64,000 nt of DNA from Eubacterium sp. CAG:180 (lineage in GTDB: Bacteria; Bacillota; Clostridia; Oscillospirales; Acutalibacteraceae): the NCBI GenBank assembly GCA_000432435.1, contig HF993131.1, positions 103,460 to 167,459 on the forward strand, given 5' to 3'. The translations under genes were made by a program, and so were the position numbers. Of the stretch, positions 27,811 through 36,264 are shown piece by piece. The notes under the pieces were generated by a model that was not told the DNA's origin, made no database searches, and was given only the letters and a program-made list of their open reading frames with translations. Position 1 is the first letter of the stretch. Every line of letters starts with the position of its first letter.

Positions 27811-28671
27811 ATGAAAAAGAAAAAAGAGAAAGGAAATAACAAGGGTTTATCGAGATACCTTGTGTCGGTATTACTGTTTTTGTTGTTCGAAGCGGTGGCA
27901 ATCACACTATGGCTAATAAAGGATAATCTGTTTTATTTGCTGAATTTCAGCTACATAGGCACCTGTCTCGCATTGGGGACGGCACTTTTTACCGCCGAGA
28001 AACGCTATGCGCGTCATTTTGTACAGCTGGCAGTCGGAAGCTATATGCTGCTGTATCTCGGCATAATCTCCCGAGAAAATATGCAGATTGAAGGCTTTTG
28101 GTACTATCTGTTCCTCGGCGTTTTTGAAGCAGCAACCATTCACTATGCCGTGGCTAAAATCTTCGGACCGCTGCTGTTCGGACGTGGATGGTGCGGCTAT
28201 GCCTGTTGGACGGCTATGGTTTTGGACTTTCTTCCTTATAAGCAGCCACGGAAGCCGCGAAAAGAAAAGCTCGGAATTCTGCGCTATGTGATGTTTGCGT
28301 TATCATTGGCTCTTGTGTCGGGTCTGTTTTTGTTCAAGGTCGCAAATCTTGAGAAAATTATGTTTTGGCTGTTTCTAGCCGGAAATGCGCTTTACTATAT
28401 ATCAGGAATTGCGCTTGCCTTTATATTTAAGGATAACCGCGCATTCTGCAAATATCTCTGCCCTATCACAGTATTTCTGAAGCCCATGAGTTATTTTTCG
28501 CTTTTGCGCGTCCACTGTGACGAGAGCAAATGCGTTCATTGCGGCAAGTGCCTGAAAGTATGCCCAATGAATGTCGAGGTTAACAAGGATTCACGCAAGC
28601 GAAAAAACGGAACAGAGTGTATTCTCTGCTACGAGTGTACAAAAAACTGCCCCACAAAGGCACTTCATTAA
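27811..28671 (+). CDS. NapH/CcoG-like membrane protein with two [4Fe-4S] clusters
   Basis: 286 residues. About five TM helices, with the signature F-G-R-G-W-C-G-Y-A-C-W after the fourth and F-C-K-Y-L-C-P in the loop before the cytosolic tail. The tail carries two ferredoxin motifs, C-V-H-C-G-K-C-L-K-V-C-P and C-I-L-C-Y-E-C-T-K-N-C-P. This is the NapH/RdxA-type architecture that passes electrons across or at the membrane. No partner reductase lies next to it, so its donor and acceptor are unknown. The ATG at 27811 follows AAGGATGG. Confidence 0.87.
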   Translation: MKKKKEKGNNKGLSRYLVSVLLFLLFEAVAITLWLIKDNLFYLLNFSYIGTCLALGTALFTAEKRYARHFVQLAVGSYMLLYLGIISRENMQIEGFWYYLFLGVFEAATIHYAVAKIFGPLLFGRGWCGYACWTAMVLDFLPYKQPRKPRKEKLGILRYVMFALSLALVSGLFLFKVANLEKIMFWLFLAGNALYYISGIALAFIFKDNRAFCKYLCPITVFLKPMSYFSLLRVHCDESKCVHCGKCLKVCPMNVEVNKDSRKRKNGTECILCYECTKNCPTKALH

Positions 28672-28685
28672 AGCGAAAAAGAAAG

Positions 28686-28722
28686 AAAGGTGCAATTCAT
28701 TCGGAATTGCACCTTGTTTTTT
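28686..28722 (+). terminator. Terminator after the Fe-S membrane protein
   Basis: Stem AAGGTGCAATTC / GAATTGCACCTT followed by GTTTTTT, 15 nt after the stop. Confidence 0.85.
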
Positions 28723-28882
28723 ACAAATTCAAAAAGTCTTTTCTGTAATCTACTCCAAAGTATTCGGCGAGCCGCTGCATTTCACCGTCCTTTATCGTGT
28801 TGACTCTCGGCATATTACAGGTAAGCATATAAATCTGCGCCGCTTTTTCCACGGTTTCGATAAGCCCGAAGGTTTCGTCCAT
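28721..28882 (-). pseudogene. rhaD: 3' remnant of an L-rhamnulose-1-phosphate aldolase gene
   Basis: A short minus-strand frame encodes 53 residues that read like the C-terminus of RhaD (class II aldolase): T-M-D-E-T-F-G-L-I-E-T-V-E-K-A-A-Q-I-Y, then a helix and A-E-Y-F-G-V. Upstream in the same frame the similarity runs only a few more codons (A-G-R-T) before a stop, so the catalytic core with its zinc histidines is gone. Too short to be active. It marks a deletion or gene replacement between the Fe-S protein and the MATE transporter. The assignment rests on recalled family sequence. Confidence 0.6.
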
Positions 28883-28990
28883 CGTTCTCCCGGCAGAATA
28901 TTTTTATAGACATAATACTGCACAAGTGCTAAAATTTAAGCAAATTCTAATTGAATTTAATTTTTAAAAATACTTTGGAAGAGTTGGCAA

Positions 28991-30361
28991 ATGACAAAAC
29001 AAAATTCTATGCTTACCGGCAAGCCGATAAAAAGTATAATTAAATTCTCGCTGCCGATTATGGCTTCATCGCTTTTACAGTATAACTATACATTGGTCGA
29101 CAATATACTTGTCGGGCGATATGTAAGCACGGACGCTCTTGCCGCAGTCGGCGGAGTCGCCTCGATAAACTCGTTTATTGTCGGTGCGGCACTCGGCCTT
29201 ACAAGCGGATTTACGATACCGGTGGCGCATGCTTACGGCGCAAAGGACCAAGACAGGGTCAACAGATATTCCGGAAGCAGCATTACGGTGTCGTTCTTGC
29301 TCGGCCTATTACTTGTTGTTGTCGCGCACATTATTTCCACTCCTCTTTTGAAGCTTATCGGCACGCCGGACGAAATTCTCGGTCTTTCCTCGGCGTATGT
29401 AAACATTCTTTACTTTGCAATACCGTTTCAGATGCTCTCAAACAATTTTACCGCAATTTCAAGAGCCGTCGGTGAGAGCAGAAAACCGCTCATATATTTT
29501 ACGGCAAGTATTTTTGTAAATTTCGCGCTTGACATGCTGTTCATAAAGGTATTTCGCTGGAGCGTTGAGGGAGCTGCGCTTGCTACGCTTATTTCTCACA
29601 TTACGGCAGCCGTCCTTACGGGAAATTACATTTTAAGGCGCAATACAAGCGTACATATTTCAAAAAAAGAGCTCAAACTCGACCTCAAGACAGCATTCAT
29701 ACAGTTAAAATTGGGAATACCCGTTTCGCTTCAGTTTACCGTTACCTCTATCGGGTCGATGTGTCTTCAAAGCGCGGTAAATTCATTCGGCACGGCGACT
29801 ATTGCAGGCTTTACCGCCGCAGGAAGGGTCGAGAATATTGCAAATATACCGCTGAGCGGACTCAGCGTCGGTACACAAACCTTCGTCGGGCAAAACTACG
29901 GGGCCGGAAAGTACGATCGAATAATTAAATCGGTTAAAAAAATATTTACGCTCAACATACTTCTTTCCGTCGCTTTAAGCGTTGCTCTTCTGACGGCAGG
30001 TATGCCGATAGTCAGGCTGTTTATGACAGAGCCTAATGAAGACGTCTTGTTTGCCGCCCATAAATATCTTATCGCCACGGCGGAGTGCTTCAGTCTTGTC
30101 GCGGTGCTGTTCGTTTTAAGGAACACTCTGCAGGGTCTCGGCTTTACATATGCAAATGCGGTTGCGGGTGCCGGCGAGCTGATAGGAAGAATATCAATAG
30201 CGCTTATTTTCACTCCGCTTATCGGCTTCAATGCAGTATGCTACGCAGCCCCCGCCGCATGGCTTCTTGCAGACATCCCGCTTGCGATTATATATTTAAA
30301 AAAGAAGAAGAAATTTAAGGCGTTAGCAATGCGGAATATGAATACAACAGCGGATATATAG
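28991..30361 (+). CDS. MATE family efflux transporter
   Basis: 456 residues, 12 predicted TM helices in two homologous halves, typical MATE length. The N-terminal half has I-I-K-F-S-L-P-I-M and V-D-N-I-L-V-G-R-Y-V-S; loop segments A-A-V-G-G and Q-N-Y-G-A-G-K-Y-D are conserved in NorM/DinF-type transporters. It exchanges Na+ or H+ for cationic compounds; the natural substrate is unknown. The gene stands alone between the rhaD remnant and two small membrane-protein genes. Confidence 0.92.
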   Translation: MTKQNSMLTGKPIKSIIKFSLPIMASSLLQYNYTLVDNILVGRYVSTDALAAVGGVASINSFIVGAALGLTSGFTIPVAHAYGAKDQDRVNRYSGSSITVSFLLGLLLVVVAHIISTPLLKLIGTPDEILGLSSAYVNILYFAIPFQMLSNNFTAISRAVGESRKPLIYFTASIFVNFALDMLFIKVFRWSVEGAALATLISHITAAVLTGNYILRRNTSVHISKKELKLDLKTAFIQLKLGIPVSLQFTVTSIGSMCLQSAVNSFGTATIAGFTAAGRVENIANIPLSGLSVGTQTFVGQNYGAGKYDRIIKSVKKIFTLNILLSVALSVALLTAGMPIVRLFMTEPNEDVLFAAHKYLIATAECFSLVAVLFVLRNTLQGLGFTYANAVAGAGELIGRISIALIFTPLIGFNAVCYAAPAAWLLADIPLAIIYLKKKKKFKALAMRNMNTTADI

Positions 30362-30488
30362 CCCTTGAAATTTCTTTATCCGCAAACGAAATAAAAAGAA
30401 TTATCATTAAACAGTCGGGTAAATCTCGTTTTATATATCGATTTCATAAAATTATTTATATTGAAGTCAGCCGAGAAAGGAAATAATA

Positions 30489-30944
30489 ATGGAAAAAAAG
30501 TGGTTATACAAAGTTGAAAACGATAAAATAAGTGTGCTTTTGTCTCTGATAGTAACGGTCATATTCGCTGCTGTTACGGCAGTATTGCATGGGTTTATTA
30601 TCACCTTGGTATTTACAATAGTAATGGCTGCATTGACTCTTTGTTCTGCTTATCGTTTTATATTTATAAAACTTTTGATAGGAGAAGACTCGTTTTGCCA
30701 TTGCAAATCACCTTGGGATAAAAAGGAATACAAGTACACAGATATATCAGAAGTTTGGGAAAGCACAGGTAAATCGGTAAACGGTGCGAGCCAGAACTAT
30801 TTGAATTACAGAACCCCGAGCGGCGAAGTGGAAAAATTTTATTTTTCGCCGTGTCAATATGATGAAATTTCTTTTCTTATTGAGAAAATTGACAAGGATT
30901 ATTTTAATAAGGAAGAGGCCGACGGTAGCGAAGATGAGCAATAA
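30489..30944 (+). CDS. Small membrane protein with PH-like domain, copy 1
   Basis: 151 residues. Two TM helices (about 17-35 and 38-60), then a soluble beta-rich part with I-G-E-D-S-F-C, a Y-K-Y-T-D-I-S-E-V segment and F-Y-F-S-P. The pattern resembles the bacterial PH-like (YcxB/DUF304-type) proteins, with two helices followed by a small barrel. Its 3' end overlaps the start of a paralogue by 11 nt. Acidic tail E-E-A-D-G-S-E-D. Function unknown. Confidence 0.65.
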   Translation: MEKKWLYKVENDKISVLLSLIVTVIFAAVTAVLHGFIITLVFTIVMAALTLCSAYRFIFIKLLIGEDSFCHCKSPWDKKEYKYTDISEVWESTGKSVNGASQNYLNYRTPSGEVEKFYFSPCQYDEISFLIEKIDKDYFNKEEADGSEDEQ

Positions 30945-31407
30945 ACAAAAATACGTGATTGACGGTAAATTATACGGAAAATTCCCAGTGCTTTTTTCTT
31001 CGGCAGTCAGCTTAGTGTTTTTAGCTTTGGCTGTTGACCAATTAAGAGGCGGGAGTGGTAAAATTTTTACAGTAGGTCTTATGTTTTCGGTAGGCTTTGC
31101 TTTGTCGTTGTTTGTTTCAATTCCGCTGATTAACAGATATTTTTTCTTTAAGGTATGCGTGGGCGAGAACGATTTTTCTCTTCGCACAGCTCCGTTTAAC
31201 GAAAAGACATATAAATATTCAGAGGTGAAAAACGCAAAAACAGAGCAGAAAACGTCAATGAGAAGAGGCGGCGTTGTCTGTATTTATTATTTTTATTTCA
31301 CGGACAGCGACAACAAAGAGCGTAAGTTTTTATTTGACAAATCCTTGTATGAAAAGGAAACAGACGCATTAAAGAATCGGATAAATAAACAAAATCTCAC
31401 TCCGTAA
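30934..31407 (+). CDS. Small membrane protein with PH-like domain, copy 2
   Basis: 157 residues and paralogous to the gene just before: two TM helices (about 20-38 and 45-63), V-G-E-N-D-F-S, Y-K-Y-S-E-V and a Y-Y-F-Y-F-T strand in the same order. The start at 30934 overlaps the previous stop by 11 nt and suggests translational coupling, since no strong ribosome binding site precedes it. A terminator follows directly. Function unknown; the pair may form a hetero-oligomer. Confidence 0.65.
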   Translation: MSNKQKYVIDGKLYGKFPVLFSSAVSLVFLALAVDQLRGGSGKIFTVGLMFSVGFALSLFVSIPLINRYFFFKVCVGENDFSLRTAPFNEKTYKYSEVKNAKTEQKTSMRRGGVVCIYYFYFTDSDNKERKFLFDKSLYEKETDALKNRINKQNLTP

Positions 31408-31423
31408 CGAAGTGAGATTTTTT
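31390..31423 (+). terminator. Terminator after the paralogous membrane-protein pair
   Basis: Stem AAAATCTCACT / AGTGAGATTTT followed by TT, overlapping the stop codon region. It marks the left edge of the accessory island. Confidence 0.8.
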
Positions 31424-31512
31424 GTTAAGCACCGAATTTTAAATTTCGAGACATAAGAATCAATAAGCGGTAGCGAAGCTGATTAAACACCCGTGGTCTT
31501 AAAGGTGCATCA

Positions 31513-33531
31513 TCAGAAACCGATTGCAGCCATCTTGCCGTCGTCACGGCTTAAAAGCGGTGCGGCAATATCTGCTACGGTTATAGTTCGCATTTCGTCA
31601 TCCGTCAAATGGTCAATGTCTGATTTTGCAAGTCGTGATGCCTGCTTTAATGAGGAGAGCTCAATCAAGTTCCTGACATATCTCCCGTTGCCGAAATCTT
31701 GCTTTTTTCTTGCGGCATCAAAAACCTCACCGAGCTTTTTATGCGCTTCTCCGGTAAACTTAAAGCCCGTTTTTTTAATCATCAAATCGGCTATATCTAT
31801 AAGCTCGTCGGTACTGTAATCGTCGAAGTTCACATGAAATGCAATCCTTGAACGCAAACCGGGGTTTTTATTGAGAAACTCTTCCATTTTATCGGGATAT
31901 CCTGCAAAAATAACAACAAGGTCACTACGGTTGTTTTCCATTTCCTGAACAATCGTGTTGATAGCTTCGTCGCCGTAAAGTCCGTTCCTGTCGTCAACCA
32001 AAGAGTATGCTTCGTCAATGAAAAGCACGCTGCCCTTTGCCATATTAAAATGCTTTTTGACAAGCGGCGCTGTCTGACCGACAAACTGCCCGACAATATC
32101 CGCTCTGCCTACTTCATAAAGATCGCCTTTGGTGAGGAGCCCGTTATCCTTCATTATCTGTGCAAACAATCGGGCAACGGTTGTCTTTGCGGTGCCCGGA
32201 TTTCCCGTAAACACCATGTGCATTGACGGGCGGTCAGCCTTTATTCCTTTTTCCGCATAGAGCTTTTGCATTTTGAAAAAGCTTACCGCGTTTTCGATAA
32301 CCTCTTTTGCATTGTCAAGACCGATCATTTCGTGCAGCTCTACGGCCGCATTTCCTTTCGGAGCTGCTTTTACTATCTCCGATTTTACTGTTTTTACATC
32401 TTTATACTGAGCATAAACGACGGTATGCAGTTTCTCCGTATACCACTCATCAAACCAGCGGTTTAGTTCTGTAATATGGAAGCTTTTTCCGTCCTTGATA
32501 TTGTTGAAAAGCTTGTCGTCGGCATCTATTTTGTTATCCTTTGCCCTTTCGGACAGATAAATCTCAGCACGTTCGGCATTTGCCATATCCTCTGTAATTT
32601 CAACTATCGGCACAGACGTCAGATTTGCAAGAAAAGAATCGCGTGTTTTTACGGAATCGAGATTCGTCCAGAAAACAGTCAATACGGATTGGCAGAATGT
32701 TTTTGCCGTTTCACAAATTCTCTCAATGCTATTACGGTTGTTTCGCGCAAACCGGTCGTTGCTTTCATCATCCGAGTGATACCTGATGATTATTGCACCG
32801 CCTCCGCAGCTTCTGTAAAGCGCTTCAAGGGCACTATCGTTAAAACTATCATTTTCATAAAAGTCAACATAAGTATAACGCTTATTAAAAATTCGGCCGT
32901 TATCATACAGTGCTGAAATCAGCGAGCGCGAAAGTCCCTCTCTCGTTTCATTTAAGCGAGTTCTAAGGAAATAGTGAACAGGATGACCTATTGGGGCTTT
33001 AATCATTTTGCCTGCATAAATCCTGTCGATTTCCGGAAGAAAGCTGTCTGAATACAGATGTTTTTTCGCCTCGTCGACAATTTCCTCTCGGCTTTTTAAT
33101 TCAATAATGTTTTCACCGTATTTTAAGCTGTTAAAACCGTGTTGATTTAATAAAGGAGTTATGCCAAATTTTTCGGTGAGATCTTCGTCATCTCTTATAA
33201 AATTTGAATATTCTGCTATTCGGAGATTATCCCTTAGTCTATCAAAGACCTGTTCTTCGATAGAGTTATACTCCGTCTTGAAATTGCATAATTTCATATA
33301 ATTATCGAGGACACTTTTTATATTGCCGCGCTCATTTATAATCGCTCCGAAATAGATAACATTATTATTGCCGGTGCTTATGGCAAAAACATAGTCTTTT
33401 TTATCCGACTTGATATAAAACGTCTGTGAAAGGCTCTGCATATTATCAGCAAATTCATCAAAAACGTCCGACTTTTTTCTCGGAATTTCAACATCCGAAA
33501 GAACGGTAGCTTCAATTTTGTAATATCGCAT
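31513..33531 (-). CDS. CbbX/SpoVK-like AAA+ ATPase with degenerate N-terminal AAA-like domain
   Basis: 672 residues. Residues about 395-660 are a CbbX/SpoVK-type AAA+ domain: E-M-I-G-L-D, Walker A G-N-P-G-T-A-K-T (443-450, Ala where Gly is usual), Walker B V-L-F-I-D-E-A (502-508), sensor G-R-S/N-R-Y-V-R-N near the C-terminus. Residues about 185-365 look like a second AAA fold without Walker A: a G-G-G-A-I-I-I-R strand and a V-L-T-V-F-W-T-N-L-D strand stand where Walker B and sensor 1 would be. Residues 1-110 are a separate beta-rich domain. It follows the helicase/MoxR/VWA operon after a 400-nt gap on the same strand and may be a remodelling partner. RBS GGAGG. Confidence 0.8.
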   Translation of the reverse strand: MRYYKIEATVLSDVEIPRKKSDVFDEFADNMQSLSQTFYIKSDKKDYVFAISTGNNNVIYFGAIINERGNIKSVLDNYMKLCNFKTEYNSIEEQVFDRLRDNLRIAEYSNFIRDDEDLTEKFGITPLLNQHGFNSLKYGENIIELKSREEIVDEAKKHLYSDSFLPEIDRIYAGKMIKAPIGHPVHYFLRTRLNETREGLSRSLISALYDNGRIFNKRYTYVDFYENDSFNDSALEALYRSCGGGAIIIRYHSDDESNDRFARNNRNSIERICETAKTFCQSVLTVFWTNLDSVKTRDSFLANLTSVPIVEITEDMANAERAEIYLSERAKDNKIDADDKLFNNIKDGKSFHITELNRWFDEWYTEKLHTVVYAQYKDVKTVKSEIVKAAPKGNAAVELHEMIGLDNAKEVIENAVSFFKMQKLYAEKGIKADRPSMHMVFTGNPGTAKTTVARLFAQIMKDNGLLTKGDLYEVGRADIVGQFVGQTAPLVKKHFNMAKGSVLFIDEAYSLVDDRNGLYGDEAINTIVQEMENNRSDLVVIFAGYPDKMEEFLNKNPGLRSRIAFHVNFDDYSTDELIDIADLMIKKTGFKFTGEAHKKLGEVFDAARKKQDFGNGRYVRNLIELSSLKQASRLAKSDIDHLTDDEMRTITVADIAAPLLSRDDGKMAAIGF

Positions 33532-33932
33532 AATAAACCTCCAAAAACAAATAACTGACTTCCGGCTTTTTCTTACGCATATATAATATCATTCGTGATG
33601 TACCTTTTTAAGTACATAAAATATCCTGTAAATACATTTGGCTTTTGCTGTCTTACATTCTTTTTTTGATAAACGGTAAGTACAGAATCCTACTGTGCCA
33701 AGCCCGACGAACTATATAAATGTCTTTCCGAACAACAGCAAGTAACTCGCTTACGTTAAGAATCATATTTCAGGATAGCTGAATTTCTAAAACATGCGGA
33801 GCGTGGCTCACCAACGAAATCTACAATCATTATAAAAACGATTTTCTTAATGATTATACAGACAAAATTAAAAAGCTTGTCACCGAGTCGGCACTTTTTA
33901 TAAATGATTTTCTTATCTTTCTAATTGATTTT
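33532..33932. other. Gap with decayed coding DNA
   Basis: About 400 nt between two ATPase-type genes. On the plus strand at 33795-33930 a frame reads like real protein (C-G-A-W-L-T-N-E-I-Y, then K-I-K-K-L-V-T-E-S-A) with no start and an early stop, so it is probably a scrap of a lost gene. The rest shows no gene, RNA or strong terminator. Confidence 0.4.
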
Positions 33933-35153
33933 TTATGCTCTAATGGTGAATCTTGCGACTTTGCCCCACGGTGGAGTTACATCTTGATTATTTATAAGCC
34001 AGAGAACAGGAATATCGTTTGCAAGTTCCTCTTTAGGAAACTGAGCGTAACCGTCGGTCAAAATGATAATACAGTTTGGCTCTTTTTCTTTCATATGCTG
34101 ATTGACATATTCAAAAATAATTTGAAAATCCGTTCCGCCTCCGCCTGCCGGTTTTATAACATTAAATTCCTCAAACGATGAAAACGGTTTCGGCTCAATA
34201 ATCGCCGCATCAAAAAAGCCGAGCCAGCCTTGCAGTTTTCCGTCATATTGGTCAATCGCACCTTTTATTTCAGAATAAGCGGTGGTCATATCATTGTCTG
34301 AAATTGAACCGGAGGTGTCTATGAAGAACAATATATCACTAACATTATCGTTTTTGCCCATTTCATTAAAATTCGGAAGGAAGAACGGACTGTCTTGAAA
34401 TCTTCTGTCCGGTGGAGAAAAGGAATAATCGCAAATTTCTTCCTGAATAAAATCGTTCAATATCGTTCTCCAGTTTGTTTGCGGTTTTTTTAATTTTTCA
34501 AGCATACGCTGTGCAAACATCGGAAGCGTTCCTCTGTTGTTTGAAGCATCACGGACTTTAATAGCTTCGCAACACTCTGCAAAATTCTTTACCCAGACAT
34601 CTCTCAGCTTGCTGTCTTCTTCAAATTTTCCCCATTGAGAATGGTCGTCCCATCTCTTTGCATTTGATTTTTTGTTTCCGCTGTCAAAATTCTTTTGCTT
34701 GCTCTGTAACATCTCGTAAACTTCTTCGGCTGTATAAAGATAACCTTCCTTTCCGTCAGGAGCAATGTGCATACTTTCGCCGTATGTTGACAAGGTTATA
34801 CTGCTCGCCTTGTCGTCATTCTCGTGCATAATAGTTGAATTTATCACTATATCGGCAGCAATATTATACCGTTCGTTATCTTTGTACTCACCTCTTAAAC
34901 AGTGTTGAAGAACAACATGAAGTATTTCGTGCATCAAAACATAGTCTAATTCTTTATCTGACAGTTCTTCAAGAAAAAATGGACTAAACGCAATACGCAC
35001 TCCGTCGGTATAGGCAGTTTCGCAACCCTCATCAATAGAATAAATCATATGCATTAACAGCAAACCGTAAAAGCCGTGACTACACAGAATACGCATTCGT
35101 GCCAAAAGAAGCCGATTGATATACTGCCTTACTTTTTTGTTAGATATTACCAT
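33933..35153 (-). CDS. Metallopeptidase-like plus VWA protein (DUF2201 family)
   Basis: 406 residues. The N-terminal half is the DUF2201_N putative metallopeptidase with H-E-I-L-H (75-79) and a downstream H84. The C-terminal half is a VWA-like domain with an intact MIDAS motif D-T-S-G-S (279-283) and G-G-T-D about 60 residues later. Such proteins pair with MoxR ATPases, the VWA metal site binding substrate or partner. Here it overlaps the MoxR gene by 14 nt, so it is translated from the same message. Peptidase activity is inferred from the zinc motif only. Confidence 0.88.
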   Translation of the reverse strand: MVISNKKVRQYINRLLLARMRILCSHGFYGLLLMHMIYSIDEGCETAYTDGVRIAFSPFFLEELSDKELDYVLMHEILHVVLQHCLRGEYKDNERYNIAADIVINSTIMHENDDKASSITLSTYGESMHIAPDGKEGYLYTAEEVYEMLQSKQKNFDSGNKKSNAKRWDDHSQWGKFEEDSKLRDVWVKNFAECCEAIKVRDASNNRGTLPMFAQRMLEKLKKPQTNWRTILNDFIQEEICDYSFSPPDRRFQDSPFFLPNFNEMGKNDNVSDILFFIDTSGSISDNDMTTAYSEIKGAIDQYDGKLQGWLGFFDAAIIEPKPFSSFEEFNVIKPAGGGGTDFQIIFEYVNQHMKEKEPNCIIILTDGYAQFPKEELANDIPVLWLINNQDVTPPWGKVARFTIRA

Positions 35154-36264
35154 TTAACAACTTCCCTTTCGAGTTCAGCCATGCAGAAAATTCGGGGATA
35201 TTAAGAAGCTTCTTTCTGTAATCCTTTTCTATATACATATAGTCTTTAAGCAAAACCGTTGAAAAATCGGGAGCCATTTGTTGGGCATATATTATCGAAT
35301 TTGCTATGCGCTTCATATCATCTCTATACTCTCTGGCGTAAGCAGTCATAGAGGCACACAACGCATACATGGCATCCGTGCGTGTAGGAACTTTTGGCTG
35401 TTTTCCGTCGAATATTTCTTCTATATTTGGCAGGTCCTTATAAACCTTTGACCATGTTCTGAATTCAATGGCAGGTCCAAACCCGATTACACCGGCTATC
35501 AATGAATACATCTTGTCAACATCAGAATCTACATAATTTAAAATGTTGCTCACCATCTCCCACGAACGAGGTGTTGCAAAAGCAAGGTCGTCGGCATTAG
35601 AATCAAAATTCATAAGACGCTCACGATTAAAAGTAAGAAATCCGACAACCTTTTCGTTTATTCCACTTTGAATAGCCCACTGTTTCCACGAATTGAAACT
35701 GACTTCAACCTCAATGTGCAAAAGTCTGTTGGCAAGTGCTTTTGGCATCTTAAATGCCACGGATTTGTCGGTTGTTCTGTTGCCGGCAGCAATGACTATG
35801 CAGTTTTCGGGAAGTTTATGTTCTCCAACTGCTCTGTCAAGCGTAATCTGATATGCCGCCGCCTGAACAGATTGAGGCGCTGCTGAAATTTCATCAAGAA
35901 AAAGGATATTGACAATGCTGTCACTTTCGTCCATTTGAAAAATTTGCGGTTTTAGCCAAACGGCAAGCGTCTTGTCTGCATTTGAAGTTGGAATACCACG
36001 CAGGTCAATCGGATTAAAAAGGAGCAACCGCACATCGGTGATATGTACCTTTTTTCCTGTTTGACTCTCTATTTCTTTTCCAATCTGTCGAACAGCCTGT
36101 GATTTGCCGACACCGGGCGCTCCCCACAACATAACTGACGGAAATTTTCTGATAGGCACATTTGCATTGATTATATTACAATATGCCGTTGTCAGTTCAT
36201 CTACAAGTCTGTTAATATTCATCTGCGGAATATTTGCATTTTTTATTTGTTCTTTTCCGCTCAC
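35140..36264 (-). CDS. MoxR-family AAA+ ATPase
   Basis: 374 residues. Walker A G-A-P-G-V-G-K-S (48-55), Walker B I-L-F-L-D-E-I-S, sensor 1 A-A-G-N-R, and A-N-R-L-x-H as arginine-finger region, all in MoxR order. It should act as a chaperone-like ring that works with the VWA protein encoded next. The start codon is GTG; the helicase stop overlaps it in GTGA, and GGGGGT precedes it. This 4-nt overlap and the 14-nt overlap with the VWA gene tie the three products together. Confidence 0.9.
   Translation of the reverse strand: MSGKEQIKNANIPQMNINRLVDELTTAYCNIINANVPIRKFPSVMLWGAPGVGKSQAVRQIGKEIESQTGKKVHITDVRLLLFNPIDLRGIPTSNADKTLAVWLKPQIFQMDESDSIVNILFLDEISAAPQSVQAAAYQITLDRAVGEHKLPENCIVIAAGNRTTDKSVAFKMPKALANRLLHIEVEVSFNSWKQWAIQSGINEKVVGFLTFNRERLMNFDSNADDLAFATPRSWEMVSNILNYVDSDVDKMYSLIAGVIGFGPAIEFRTWSKVYKDLPNIEEIFDGKQPKVPTRTDAMYALCASMTAYAREYRDDMKRIANSIIYAQQMAPDFSTVLLKDYMYIEKDYRKKLLNIPEFSAWLNSKGKLLNGNI

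Noticed and set aside
31424..31512. Left attachment site copy of the tRNA-Thr 3' end
   Set aside because: I looked for the tRNA 3' sequence on both strands here and saw no match beyond a few bases.
33871..33895. ACCGAGTCGG-type hairpin followed by TTTTT resembling the 3' end of a Cas9 tracrRNA
   Set aside because: There is no CRISPR array, no cas gene and no anti-repeat nearby, the stem is poorly paired, and the sequence fits a plus-strand coding remnant (L-V-T-E-S-A).
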